Source: Sandaracinus sp964481145 | GTDB lineage: Bacteria; Myxococcota_A; Polyangia; Polyangiales; Sandaracinaceae | NCBI GenBank assembly: GCA_964481145.1 | Contig: CAYZTA010000015.1 | Coordinates: forward strand, 1-64,000 | Length of the DNA stretch: 64,000 nucleotides | Reading direction: 5' to 3' | Program-made: the position numbers and the translations under genes | In this document: positions 34,691 to 42,894 of the stretch, one piece after another | How the letters are laid out: every line of letters starts with the position of its first letter | Numbering within the stretch: position 1 is the first letter of the stretch | Notes under the pieces: model-generated | Seen by the model: only the letters and a program-made list of their open reading frames with translations | Told to the model about the DNA's origin: nothing | Databases searched by the model: none

Positions 34691-36102
34691 GCGCCCCAAT
34701 CCCAGAGCGGCACGCTTCGCGGACCCGACGTGGCGGATTCACTCCTCGACGGTGTGGGTCGGGTCGAGCTCGATTCGGACGGTGCGGATGCGGAACCCAC
34801 TCTGCGATGGACCCCAGGGGAGCGACGATCCCGCGGAAGGCGGGGGGTGTCTCTTGAGATCTCTTGCGTGGTGGGAGGCGCGGCCATGGGTTGGGCGATG
34901 TCATCCTCGATGGTTTCAGCCGGGACGATGTCCGGCTCCGACGGCGCTTCGGTGGTGATTGGACGGTCTGCGATGGGCTCGCGTGAGGTCTCCGTGGGGG
35001 GCGCCTCAGACATGCCGTGTTGGACCCAAGTCGTCGCGGTGAATGCGAATGTGGAGACGAGCACGAGGACGAGTCCGATTCCAAGCCAATGGCGCGAAAC
35101 AGGGCGGCTCGGCTTGCTCTCCGAGCCGTTCGCGGCCTCGAATCGAGCCAAGCTCTCTCGGAGGCTCTCTTCTTGCGCCTTCCTATCCTCTGCGAATCGC
35201 TCCGCGAGATACTGGGCAAGGTGAATCACTCCCATTTCACTTTCCAACGCAACCCGCAGCGCATCGAGTCGCTCGGCAACGACGTGCGCCGTCGGTGGTC
35301 GGAGTGCAGGATCTTTGGCGAGGAGCTCGAAGATGAGCGCGACGAGATCGGGCGGAAGATCGGAGCGGCGCTCTCCTGGATCGGGAGGGTCTTCCTCCAG
35401 AATGCGGAGCGGCGCTGAAACCGGACTCTCACTCCCGTAGAGACGCTCGCCCGTGAGCAACTCGACGAGCACGATGCCGAGCGCGAACAAATCGGCGCGA
35501 CGATCGATCTCACCGAAACGCAACTGCTCGGGGGACATGTAACCGAACTTGCCCTTGAGGAGGCCTCCTTCCGTCTGGGTCGCGCGTCCGATCGCTTTGG
35601 CGACGCCGAAGTCCGTGACTCGAACCGTGCCGTCGTATCCGATGAGAATATTGGAAGGTGAGACATCCCGATGGACCAGGTTGAGTAAGACCCCATCTGG
35701 GTTCTTGAGATCGTGCGCTGCATGAAGCCCGCGTGCTGCGTCGGCCGCGATACGCAAGGCCACCTGAATGGGGAGCAGCTCCTTTCGTTTTCGGAGTCGT
35801 CCGAGCAGCTCGGTGATCGAGACGCCTTCGATGTAATCCATCACGAGGAAGGGGCCACGCGCATCCTCGCCGACGTCGAGCACACTCACCACGTGGGTAT
35901 GACGAATCAGTCCGGAGAGTCGCGCTTCGTCTAAGAACATCGCGCGGAACGTAGGGTCTTCACGTAGCGACTCATGCAATCGCTTGATGGCATAAAGTCG
36001 ACGAAATTGGCCATCGGCTTTGAGCGCGAGCTCGATCTCGCCCATGCCTCCGCGGGCAAGTTCCTGAAGTCGGAAATATCCGCTCTTCGTGGGTTTCGTC
36101 AT
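34675..36102 (-). CDS. Pkn-type Ser/Thr protein kinase with one membrane helix
   Basis: 475 residues. Hanks-type kinase at the N-terminus: Gly loop LARGGMGEIELA, VAIK-type lysine in YAIKRLH, catalytic HRDVSPSNIL (with the Ser of many myxobacterial kinases), DFGVAKA, GYMSPEQ and the DLFALGIVLVELLTG segment. A single transmembrane helix (WLGIGLVLVLVSTFAFTATTW, about 330-352) leads to an extracellular, Thr/Pro/Glu-rich tail with no folded domain visible. ATG at 36102 is chosen because the kinase domain begins right after it; the longer open frame is Arg/Ser-rich shadow. Confidence 0.9.
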   Translation of the reverse strand: MTKPTKSGYFRLQELARGGMGEIELALKADGQFRRLYAIKRLHESLREDPTFRAMFLDEARLSGLIRHTHVVSVLDVGEDARGPFLVMDYIEGVSITELLGRLRKRKELLPIQVALRIAADAARGLHAAHDLKNPDGVLLNLVHRDVSPSNILIGYDGTVRVTDFGVAKAIGRATQTEGGLLKGKFGYMSPEQLRFGEIDRRADLFALGIVLVELLTGERLYGSESPVSAPLRILEEDPPDPGERRSDLPPDLVALIFELLAKDPALRPPTAHVVAERLDALRVALESEMGVIHLAQYLAERFAEDRKAQEESLRESLARFEAANGSESKPSRPVSRHWLGIGLVLVLVSTFAFTATTWVQHGMSEAPPTETSREPIADRPITTEAPSEPDIVPAETIEDDIAQPMAAPPTTQEISRDTPRLPRDRRSPGVHRRVGSASAPSESSSTRPTPSRSESATSGPRSVPLWDWGAHSQE

Positions 36103-36309
36103 GATGGCGAATCTCAGTGTCCCATGGCGGAAGTGTCTCGAGCAATGCACTGCGCGTCGAGAACGTGACGGCTTGCCACGACGGCTCGAGAGACGGCGAC
36201 GAATCGCAGCGTGCTCACGAATTATCTTCTGCAAAACACCGAGGTACGGGCGCTGCAACGTGCGCAGCGGCCGTGTGTTCGATGCGGCAGAAGCAGAAGG
36301 AGAATACGA

Positions 36310-36993
36310 ATGAAGCGCAACATGACTGTTGCGGTCGGGGCACTCTGTCTCGCGGCCGCGGGCTGGGCGGTGGCCTATGCACAGGATCGCCAGCCGTCTC
36401 AGGGGCAGCCGCCGACCCAGGGTCAGCAGCCGCCCTCTCAGAGGCAGCCGAGCGGACAGGGTGGCGGTACCGGTGATCATGCACAAACGGGCGGACAGGC
36501 GCGCGCGACGGAGGTGTGCCCTGTGGGTATCCAAGGGTTGGAAGTACAGGCCGTGACGATTCCCGAGGGGGGTGCGCTGCAGTTCGTTGCAGCCTCTTCG
36601 GCCGTGCCGGAGTTGCGTTCGCGTCTCCAACGGTTTGCTCGCATGCATCGTGAACAGATGCAGCAACAACAGCGCTCGGGTGCAGGCGCCACGGGAAGTG
36701 GTAGCGGCGCCACGGGAAGTGGTGGTGGGGCCACGGGAAGTGGTAGCGCCACAGGAAGCGGTAGTGGCTCGGCGCATGGAGGAACCGCCTCTTCTGGGCA
36801 GCCGCAGTTCGCGGACACCAACGCGTTGATTCACCAGGCGCGGGATGTTCGAGTGGTCGAGATCCCCAATGGGGCGCGTCTCGAGGTGCGTATCTCCGAC
36901 GCTCAACTCGAAGATCTTCGTAACGAGTTGAGGCAGGACGCGCAGCTCATGTCGCAAGGTCGCTGCCCGCTCGCCTTGCAGGTCGAGACCTGA
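36310..36993 (+). CDS. Secreted protein with Gln/Pro linker and Gly-Ser-Ala-Thr repeats
   Basis: 227 residues. The start is well set by AAGGAG before ATG 36310, and a signal peptide (MTVAVGALCLAAAGWAVAYAQ) follows. Next come a Gln/Pro-rich linker, a domain with EVCPVGIQGLEVQAVTIPEGGALQF, a helical stretch with poly-Gln, tandem GATGSGS repeats (36685-36773) and a final domain (DVRVVEIPNGARLEVRISDAQLEDLRNEL...CPLALQV). The N-terminal and C-terminal domains look alike (VQAVTIPEGGALQF and VRVVEIPNGARLEV), a possible internal duplication split by the repeat. Function unknown. Confidence 0.78.
   Translation: MKRNMTVAVGALCLAAAGWAVAYAQDRQPSQGQPPTQGQQPPSQRQPSGQGGGTGDHAQTGGQARATEVCPVGIQGLEVQAVTIPEGGALQFVAASSAVPELRSRLQRFARMHREQMQQQQRSGAGATGSGSGATGSGGGATGSGSATGSGSGSAHGGTASSGQPQFADTNALIHQARDVRVVEIPNGARLEVRISDAQLEDLRNELRQDAQLMSQGRCPLALQVET
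36685..36773 (+). repeat. Tandem GATGSGS-encoding repeat
   Basis: Four or five imperfect copies of an 18-21-bp unit (core ccacgggaagtggtagcg) inside the secreted protein gene. Copy number may vary between strains by slippage. Confidence 0.8.
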
Positions 36994-37006
36994 TCGAAAT
37001 TAGGGG

Positions 37007-37029
37007 GGAGGGTCTGCATTAGACCCTCC
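37007..37029. terminator. Hairpin just downstream of the repeat protein gene
   Basis: Nine-base arms (37007-37015 and 37021-37029), 5-nt loop, beginning 14 bp after the stop of the plus-strand gene. No T-run, but the position between convergent genes fits a terminator. Confidence 0.5.
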
Positions 37030-37039
37030 AGAAAAGAAC

Positions 37040-37078
37040 GTCTGACCAGGATCGCGCCCCCCGCGATCCTGGTCAGAC
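37040..37078. terminator. 17-bp perfect inverted repeat between convergent genes
   Basis: Arms 37040-37056 and 37062-37078, exact, with a CCCCC loop. Very stable on both strands and 11 bp from the stop of the minus-strand gene. Probably a bidirectional terminator; there is no U-tract. Confidence 0.7.
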
Positions 37079-37088
37079 ATGTTCGGGT

Positions 37089-37334
37089 TCATGCTTCTCT
37101 CGGACCACCGAAACGTCGTCGCGAAACGCCGATGGCGATGGCCGCGATCGCCGCCGCAAGAAGCGCGATGACGAGGCCGATCCCGAGAAGCAGGACGAGC
37201 GGTCCGAGCCCCGAGGCCATCCAATCACGATCTTCGGACCACAGATCGACTCCGATCTCGCTCTGCGCTGCTGCCGTGCTCGCGAGGAGCGAGATGGCGG
37301 ACGTCATGACCCACCCTGCTCTGTCGTGCCGCAT
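37089..37334 (-). CDS. Small membrane protein with signal peptide
   Basis: 81 residues. ATG at 37334 follows TGGAG with 6-nt spacing, which decides the start. A short signal-like stretch (VMTSAISLLASTAAAQ) is followed by DLWSEDRDWM, a long hydrophobic helix (PLVLLLGIGLVIALLAAAIAAIAIGV) and a basic end (SRRRFGG). The helix plus Arg tail is reminiscent of cell-envelope sorting tails but lacks the MYXO-CTERM Cys. Function unknown. Confidence 0.7.
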   Translation of the reverse strand: MRHDRAGWVMTSAISLLASTAAAQSEIGVDLWSEDRDWMASGLGPLVLLLGIGLVIALLAAAIAAIAIGVSRRRFGGPREA

Positions 37335-37490
37335 GAGAATCTCCAGTTCGAGGTCCAAAAACCCGCCAATGACTGCATTCCATGTGCCCACTCGGGAAAG
37401 ATCCAACACGTCCACATTCATGGCCCGACGGAACGCGTTGCGCATGAGCTCATGGAACGAGAGCTGGCATGACAGCGAAGGGAGATGCGA

Positions 37491-37820
37491 ATGCGAAATA
37501 TCGCGATGGTCATTTTCGCGGCGTCCGCCGTCACCGCGTGTGGTGGTGCAACGGTGGACGAACGAACGCACACGGTGGCAACGGCTCCGATCGAGGTCCC
37601 GGATCCGATCGACCGTGACATCCGTGCGGCGGGCATGATGGAAGGCACTGGTGGCGAACGACTCGCACAAATCGCCTTCGATGGAGGCGCCCCGATCGTA
37701 CCTCCGTCGGGCTTCGACGCGGGCGGATTGCCCTTTGGACCCAATGATGCTGGTGTTCCTCCGATCGGGATCCCCGATTCCGGAATGCCGCAGCGCGAAG
37801 CTGGTGCGTTCGTGTTTTGA
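37491..37820 (+). CDS. Small lipoprotein
   Basis: 109 residues. The lipobox is in FAASAVTACGG. The rest is a Pro/Gly/Asp-rich, low-complexity chain (GGAPIVPPSGFDAGGLPFGPNDAGVPPIG) with no folded domain evident. The ATG at 37491 lies 6 nt after AGGGAG; ATG at 37485 (two codons earlier) directly abuts it. The gene is divergent from the small membrane protein gene and followed at 37832 by the 43-bp repeat whose palindrome could end its transcript. Confidence 0.75.
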   Translation: MRNIAMVIFAASAVTACGGATVDERTHTVATAPIEVPDPIDRDIRAAGMMEGTGGERLAQIAFDGGAPIVPPSGFDAGGLPFGPNDAGVPPIGIPDSGMPQREAGAFVF

Positions 37821-37831
37821 TCACTCGCGCG

Positions 37832-37874
37832 GGAGTTTCCAGCGCGCGGTCGATCGCGCGCTGGAACGTTTCGA
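37832..37874. repeat. 43-bp direct repeat, copy 1, with a 10-bp palindrome
   Basis: Identical over 43 bp to 39784-39826, same orientation. It contains a perfect inverted repeat (arms 37839-37848 and 37855-37864, 6-nt loop). Read on the minus strand it encodes ETFQRAIDRALETP, the C-terminal segment of the triple-DsbA protein, so it looks like a relic of that gene's 3' end. The leftward flank (gatca...cgcg) also resembles the other copy, with about 11 bp missing. Confidence 0.9.
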
Positions 37875-37922
37875 GTGAATCCAACCTTGGCATCAGAGCC
37901 TCGGAAGAAGGTCCACGTGCTC

Positions 37923-38948
37923 TCAGGCGAGACTGGGATCGAACGCTACGATACCGCGCGGCTCGGTGCTTCCCTTTCCTCGCGTCGGAGACTCGAGCGC
38001 CACGCGATCCCAAACCGCGAGATTCGCCGCGGCCGCATAGGTCGTCTCCAAAAACGCGCGCACCGTGCCCGCGGGATCGGGCGCCGCGCGCACCGCGGCG
38101 TACGGGAGCACGTACTCTCCAAGGACCCTCTCGTAGCGTGCTGCGGCGGGCTCGATCTCCGCGGCCGCAAAGCCGGGCGGCTCCGGGTAAGAGTACGCGT
38201 AGAACGCGGGCTCGGACATCCGTGCGTCCCCCGGCCAAAACCCGGAGCTGCTGACTTCATGCGAATAAGCCTCGCGCATCACCCAGTCCGGGCAATGCGG
38301 CGCTCCGCCCGGATGCAGGGGAGCGCGGCGGCCCGAGAAGCGGGTCACCGCGAGATCGAAGCTCCCCCAGAAGAAGTGCACCGGGCTCGCTTTCCCAATG
38401 AAAGCACCACGAAACTCCTTGAGCACCTGATCGGCCTGGATGAGCGCTCGAAAGAAGCGCGACGACGCCTCTGGAGCGTAGGGCCTGTGGACCTCATCGC
38501 AATCGAGGCGAACGTGCTCGACCACCTCGACTGCAATCGGCCAGATCGAAACGTCGATGTGGTGGCGCCGCAGCATATCGAAGTAGCGCGAGAAGAAGTC
38601 GCGGAGCGTTCCGCTCTCGAGCGGCATGGAGTCGAGCTCGCCGTCGCTCTCTCGGAGCACGAGTCGATGCGCGAGGAGGTCGAGCTCGACCTCCACGTTG
38701 CGCCCCCGGCTCGGCATCGATGAGGTCGTGAGTCCGCGCGCCGACACGTAGAGCGGTACGTGCCACCAATGGTTCTCGGGTGGCGAGAGCGCGAGCCGCG
38801 TCTTGCCCACGATCTGCGACCAGAACCGCATCGTCGTGATCGTCTCGGCAAGCGTCGGTAGGTCAAGATCGGGCCACGTCTCGTCGCGAGCGTGCTCACC
38901 CCGCTGATCCACAAGATCGCTCCTCGGGTGTATTTGCGTTTCGGCCAT
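37923..38948 (-). CDS. DUF5996 family protein
   Basis: 341 residues. Strong DUF5996 features: TITTMRFWSQIVGKTRLALSP near the N-terminus, NHWWHVPLYVSARGLTTSSMP, and the diagnostic SPVHFFWGSFDLAVTRFSGRRAP followed by EAYSHEVSSSGFWPG and AFYAYSYPEPPGF. The function of the family is not known; no signal peptide, so probably cytoplasmic. ATG at 38948. It lies inside the 1.95-kb segment bounded by the 43-bp repeats, together with the nucleotidyltransferase gene. Confidence 0.88.
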   Translation of the reverse strand: MAETQIHPRSDLVDQRGEHARDETWPDLDLPTLAETITTMRFWSQIVGKTRLALSPPENHWWHVPLYVSARGLTTSSMPSRGRNVEVELDLLAHRLVLRESDGELDSMPLESGTLRDFFSRYFDMLRRHHIDVSIWPIAVEVVEHVRLDCDEVHRPYAPEASSRFFRALIQADQVLKEFRGAFIGKASPVHFFWGSFDLAVTRFSGRRAPLHPGGAPHCPDWVMREAYSHEVSSSGFWPGDARMSEPAFYAYSYPEPPGFAAAEIEPAAARYERVLGEYVLPYAAVRAAPDPAGTVRAFLETTYAAAANLAVWDRVALESPTRGKGSTEPRGIVAFDPSLA

Positions 38949-39166
38949 AATTGAGCACCTATGTGCCGAACGGCCTCGCATCAACGAGGCACATCCCGCG
39001 AAAACGGGAAAGCGCATTCGGGCTCATCCACTCGAAGCTCGCTCGATGAGCTCATCACCCGAGCGTACGAGTAAGGGTCCGTTCGTTCCGGGCCAGGCCA
39101 CCGCGGTACTTGGAGGATGTGACCGATGCTCTCTCGTGAACAGCGCCAAGCGAAGCCCTAAAGACT

Positions 39167-39688
39167 TCACTCTTCCTCTGCTCGTGCCGCCGCCACACAT
39201 TCATCGAGCTTGGGAAGCAGCGAGCTGCGATGTTGCCGTAGAAATGCTCTGCACGCGTCGACGTCGAGCCCCGCCTTCACCAGCTCGATCACGTCGACAC
39301 GATCTTTGGCGCGAGGCGACTTCAGCTTCAGGTACACGAGCACTTGGGCGGAGGCGACGTCTCCCGAGGTGGAAAGATCGTCGTAGAGGTAGCTCTCGTC
39401 TTCTTGGATCGAGAGAAAATCTACGAGAACTCCCGACACCTGGATCGGCAGCCCAGGCCGCATCGTGACGATGCCCCCGGCGTGGTGTTCGAACGCCTCT
39501 TCACCCACCAGAAAATCTACGTCCTTGGTCGAGCGCCCGTAGCCATACGCCGAGACGGCGAGGCCTCCCACGATCGCGTGACGTACGCCCGCCTGTCGGA
39601 GCGCATCCGAAGCGACGTGCAGTGCATGAATCACCGGTGCGGGGCTGCTCGATTCCATCAACGCGCGGTCAGCACCACTCTTGCTCAT
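39167..39688 (-). CDS. Nucleotidyltransferase-like protein (AbiEii/MenT-like fold)
   Basis: About 173 residues. The polymerase-beta-type nucleotidyltransferase signature is visible: HAIVGGLAVSAYGYGRSTKDVDFLV (GG, then the metal-binding DxD in KDVDF), followed by VDFLS as the third acidic strand. Such small proteins are often toxins of AbiE/MenAT-type systems or their solitary relatives; no antitoxin-like gene is adjacent, so the role is open. ATG at 39688. Located in the segment flanked by the 43-bp repeats; the 38949-39166 gap to DUF5996 shows nothing recognisable. Confidence 0.75.
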   Translation of the reverse strand: MSKSGADRALMESSSPAPVIHALHVASDALRQAGVRHAIVGGLAVSAYGYGRSTKDVDFLVGEEAFEHHAGGIVTMRPGLPIQVSGVLVDFLSIQEDESYLYDDLSTSGDVASAQVLVYLKLKSPRAKDRVDVIELVKAGLDVDACRAFLRQHRSSLLPKLDECVAAARAEEE

Positions 39689-39759
39689 AGGAGCCCTTCT
39701 TATCGACAGATGTGGCGTGGCAAGCACGTTCGAAACGTAGCATATTCTTGGTCACAGAA

Positions 39760-39780
39760 GATCAATGCGACTCTGGTTCG
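39760..39780. repeat. 21-nt repeat shared with 35-55
   Basis: Exact copy of positions 35-55. On the minus strand both encode the same tail, EPESH plus stop, at the end of two unrelated genes. Here the partner palindrome arm seen at 11-23 is absent. Confidence 0.85.
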
Positions 39781-41807
39781 CGTGGAGTTTCCAGCGCGCG
39801 GTCGATCGCGCGCTGGAACGTTTCGAATGGTTGCGCTCCCTGAATGAGCCGCCCCTCGATGAAGAACGAAGGCGTCCCAATTCGAGCCCCCGTGCTCCTC
39901 ACGGCATGCATGTCGCGTTCGATGCTCGGCTGGTGAGTTCTGAGATCGAGCGCACGTCGAAAGCGCGACATGTCGATCCCACCGAGCTCGCTTGCATATC
40001 GCTCGAGATCAGCGCGTGATAGCGCACGTTGATGGGCGAAGAGCACATCATGGTAACGCCAGAAGGCGTCTGCGCCGCGCTGCGCAAAGACTTCCATGGC
40101 AGCTTCTGCAGCACCCATCGCGTGGTCATGAAACGGCAGCGGATAGTTGCGCCAGATCACGCGAACGCGAGGGCCATAATGCTGGACGATCCGCTCGATC
40201 GTGGGCGTCGCACGCGCGCAAAAGGGGCATTGGAAATCGGAAAAGACTTGGATCGTGACGCGCGCATCCGAAGGGCCCCGCATCGGGGCCGTCGCAGGAA
40301 CTGGGAGCTGGTAGACGCGATCGGATTCCTCAGCGTCTGCGCTCGGTGCAGGGGACGGCGTGACGCCCTGCGCGACGATGTCGTCATAGACACTCGCGCG
40401 CGCCGTTCCTGCCGCGACGCGATCGCGTGCTCGCACGAGCTCTTCATCGATCACGCTTTGAAACGCGCTGAGCGGTTGCGCTCCCCGGAGATTCCGTCCG
40501 TTGATGAAGAATGCTGGTGTGCCTTCTGCGCGGAGCTGTCGTGCGAGCGCCTGATCTTCATCGATCGCCGCCTGATGGACATGTCGATCGAGTGCGCGGC
40601 GAAAGCGCCGCATGTCGAGCCCGATCTGTCGAGCATACCGTTCGAGCGATGCTCGATCGAGGTCTCTTCCAGCCGCGAAGAGCAAGTCGTGCATTTGCCA
40701 AAATCCGTGCGCCCCCCGTTGCGCATAGGCCTCGAGAGCAGCCTCTGCTGCGGGCATTGCGTGCTGATGAAATGGCAAAGGATTGTTTCGAAATACGAAA
40801 CGCACATCCGCTCCGTAGAGCTCTTCGATGCGCGCAAGGGTGCCGGTGACACGCTGACAAAACGGACACTCGAAATCTGAGAAGATCACGATCGTGACGA
40901 GCGCATCGCTGGGCCCGCGCACGGGCGCATTTCCAACGGGCACGCGATACACAGTGTGTGCATCGGGAGAAGGTGCGCGCGGCGGAGGTGGGGGCATCTC
41001 GGCCCGTGCCTCCTGCATCAATCGCGAATAAATCTGCGAAGCAGGGACTCCCTCTTGCACCATCGAGCGGGCGATGGATCGCTCCTGGTCGATGATGCTC
41101 GCGAACGCATGAAAGGGTTGCGCGCCAATGAGCGGGCGACCGTTGATGAAGAACGAGGGCGTGCCGTGTGCTCCAAGGCGCTCGGCGATTTCGACATCGC
41201 GTTCGACCGCGGGTTGGTGGGTGCGTTCATCGAGTGCACGCGCAAAGCGCGCGATGTCCAGGTGCATCGCTTCGGCGTATTGCTCGAGATCCGAGCGGCC
41301 GAGCGCGCGCTGGTGGGCGAAGAGCAAATCGTGCATCTGCCAGAACCCCGAATGACCAAGCTGCGCGAAGGCCTCTCGCGCTGCTTCCGCTGCGAGCGGA
41401 GCATCGGTGTGAAAGGGCAGAGGGAGGTCTCGAAACACGATGCGAACGTCATCGCCGTATTGCTCACGGATGCGTTCGATCGTCGGCACGACGCGTCCAC
41501 AAAACGGACATTGAAAATCAGAGAAGACCACGATCGTCACGAGCGCGTCGCTGGGCCCTCGTTGCGGCATTCCGTTGGCGAGCGTGACTCGCACGCGTTC
41601 GATCTCGGGCGCGGGCTCGACTTCCTCGGATTCGCTCTCCGCGTCGACCGCGAGGGGCGCTGGTTCCTGCCCGACTTCACCACCGGCGCTCGTGTCGAGC
41701 GGAGGCGTGCCACACAGAGCCGTCTGCTCCGTGCTGGCTTCCCCGCATCCGGAAACAATGATGAAAAGGGACAGAACGATCCCAAGAGTGAGTTTCAGCG
41801 TGTGCAT
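39762..41807 (-). CDS. Lipoprotein with three tandem DsbA-like thioredoxin domains
   Basis: 681 residues. The lipobox (LFIIVSGC, Cys about 21) anchors it in the envelope. Three DsbA/Thioredoxin_4 domains follow, each beginning RGPSDAxVTIxxFSDFxCPFC: CxxC at about 100-103, 314-317 and 527-530. Each has the cis-Pro loop (GTPSFFINGR, GTPAFFINGR, GTPSFFIEGR) and the LPFHxxA segment. All three active sites are intact, so each could catalyse disulfide formation or exchange. Single-domain forms are usual; a three-domain chain is rare. Linkers are Pro/Glu-rich. It may serve the many Cys-rich secreted proteins of this window. No DsbB partner is seen nearby. The 3' end is composed of two dispersed repeats. 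Confidence 0.92.
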   Translation of the reverse strand: MHTLKLTLGIVLSLFIIVSGCGEASTEQTALCGTPPLDTSAGGEVGQEPAPLAVDAESESEEVEPAPEIERVRVTLANGMPQRGPSDALVTIVVFSDFQCPFCGRVVPTIERIREQYGDDVRIVFRDLPLPFHTDAPLAAEAAREAFAQLGHSGFWQMHDLLFAHQRALGRSDLEQYAEAMHLDIARFARALDERTHQPAVERDVEIAERLGAHGTPSFFINGRPLIGAQPFHAFASIIDQERSIARSMVQEGVPASQIYSRLMQEARAEMPPPPPRAPSPDAHTVYRVPVGNAPVRGPSDALVTIVIFSDFECPFCQRVTGTLARIEELYGADVRFVFRNNPLPFHQHAMPAAEAALEAYAQRGAHGFWQMHDLLFAAGRDLDRASLERYARQIGLDMRRFRRALDRHVHQAAIDEDQALARQLRAEGTPAFFINGRNLRGAQPLSAFQSVIDEELVRARDRVAAGTARASVYDDIVAQGVTPSPAPSADAEESDRVYQLPVPATAPMRGPSDARVTIQVFSDFQCPFCARATPTIERIVQHYGPRVRVIWRNYPLPFHDHAMGAAEAAMEVFAQRGADAFWRYHDVLFAHQRALSRADLERYASELGGIDMSRFRRALDLRTHQPSIERDMHAVRSTGARIGTPSFFIEGRLIQGAQPFETFQRAIDRALETPREPESH
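39784..39826. repeat. 43-bp direct repeat, copy 2, inside the triple-DsbA gene
   Basis: Identical to 37832-37874. The palindrome arms are at 39791-39800 and 39807-39816. It starts 4 bp after the 21-nt repeat, so the last 65 bp of this gene are made of two dispersed repeats. Confidence 0.9.
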
Positions 41808-41850
41808 CGCGCCCGAATCTATCTCGAGAACACGCGCGATGCCCGACCTT

Positions 41851-42723
41851 CTACCGACGTGGCTCGATGAGCGTCGCGAGCTCGAGGCCGGTCTCGCGAT
41901 CGAGGGTCGAGACGTAGCGGCCTTCGCCCTCACGCCCCCAGACCCGCACGTGTCCATCGACGAACTCGATCGCGACTTCGTTCGAAGCGGTCCATGAGCC
42001 GGCATCACCCACCCCCGAGGGGCGCATCATCCAACGCTCGCGCGCGGCTGGCTCTGCATCGAGAGAGAGCGCGAAGAGCCACATGCCGCTCGATGTGCGG
42101 CAATGCTGCGCCGCAAACAACGTGTCCTCGGTCTCGACGAGTGCGATCGCAATGCACCCGTATGAATCACGAAAAGTCCAAAACGAATCGCTTGGGACTC
42201 CATCTCGTGCGATCGAAATCGCGGTCTCGATCCCGCTTTCGTTCGGTTCGAAGGTGCGCCATCCGCGATCTCCGCGACCAGGCCAGTGGGCTCGCCATGC
42301 TTCTTGGGTACGGATCGCGGTCTCCGGTGGTTCGAGCGGCGCGCGTGTGAGGTGGCGATCGAGGCGTGTTCGGCCGTGCGCGTGTCCTGTCTCGGTGTCG
42401 ATGAGATCGATGAAATCACCGTTCTCAGTGCGAACCCACGCGATCATCCCGCGTGGATCGGTGGCGCACTGTGCTTCGACATCTCCATATGCGTCGGCGA
42501 GGCTCGATGCATATGCGCGACAGAGCGGCGATGGCTCTGATGTGCCGAGCACGAAACGAAACGGCATGGGCGGTCCGGAGATGGCCGGTGGATCTGGCGG
42601 GAGCGGGGTCGGTGCTGCGACCGTGATCGCCGGAGTGAGTGATGCGTCAGTCGGGCCCGGGGCGGAGGAGCCACATCCAATCCAAATCAAGCTCGAGAGG
42701 CACGCGATCCATCGGCCACACAT
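41851..42723 (-). CDS. Lipoprotein of unknown function
   Basis: 290 residues. Lipobox SLIWIGC, followed by a Pro/Thr/Ala-rich linker. The body is beta-rich with short repeated phrases (YGDVEAQCATDPRGMIAWVRTENGDFIDLIDTETG; DSYGCIAIALVETEDTLFAAQHC; VAIEFVDGHVRVWGREGEGRYVSTLDRETG), suggesting a small beta-propeller or beta-sandwich. Four Cys could form two disulfides. Ends 43 bp upstream of the triple-DsbA gene on the same strand, so the two may be an operon, with the lipoprotein a possible substrate. Not recognised as a named family. Confidence 0.75.
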   Translation of the reverse strand: MCGRWIACLSSLIWIGCGSSAPGPTDASLTPAITVAAPTPLPPDPPAISGPPMPFRFVLGTSEPSPLCRAYASSLADAYGDVEAQCATDPRGMIAWVRTENGDFIDLIDTETGHAHGRTRLDRHLTRAPLEPPETAIRTQEAWRAHWPGRGDRGWRTFEPNESGIETAISIARDGVPSDSFWTFRDSYGCIAIALVETEDTLFAAQHCRTSSGMWLFALSLDAEPAARERWMMRPSGVGDAGSWTASNEVAIEFVDGHVRVWGREGEGRYVSTLDRETGLELATLIEPRR

Positions 42724-42894
42724 TCAATGAAGGACAACAACACAGGATGATTGGAACGGCAATATTTAAACACGATGCCAGTCACATGACGCCAAGGAGA
42801 GGGGAACGGGCTGAAGCGCCCGCTCTTCATCGTGAGCTGGGACCTGGCACGCATGCTGCGTCGTGTCGGCGATGTGCGCTGCCCTTGGCACATC

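Noticed and set aside
37531..38238. Minus-strand frame containing ETFQRAIDRALETP
   Set aside because: Only the 14-residue relic resembles the DsbA protein; the rest is Arg-rich and overlaps the lipoprotein and DUF5996 genes. Treated as a repeat copy, not a gene.
39046..39468. 140-codon plus-strand frame in and beyond the DUF5996-nucleotidyltransferase gap
   Set aside because: Mostly antisense to the nucleotidyltransferase; no ribosome binding site or domain.
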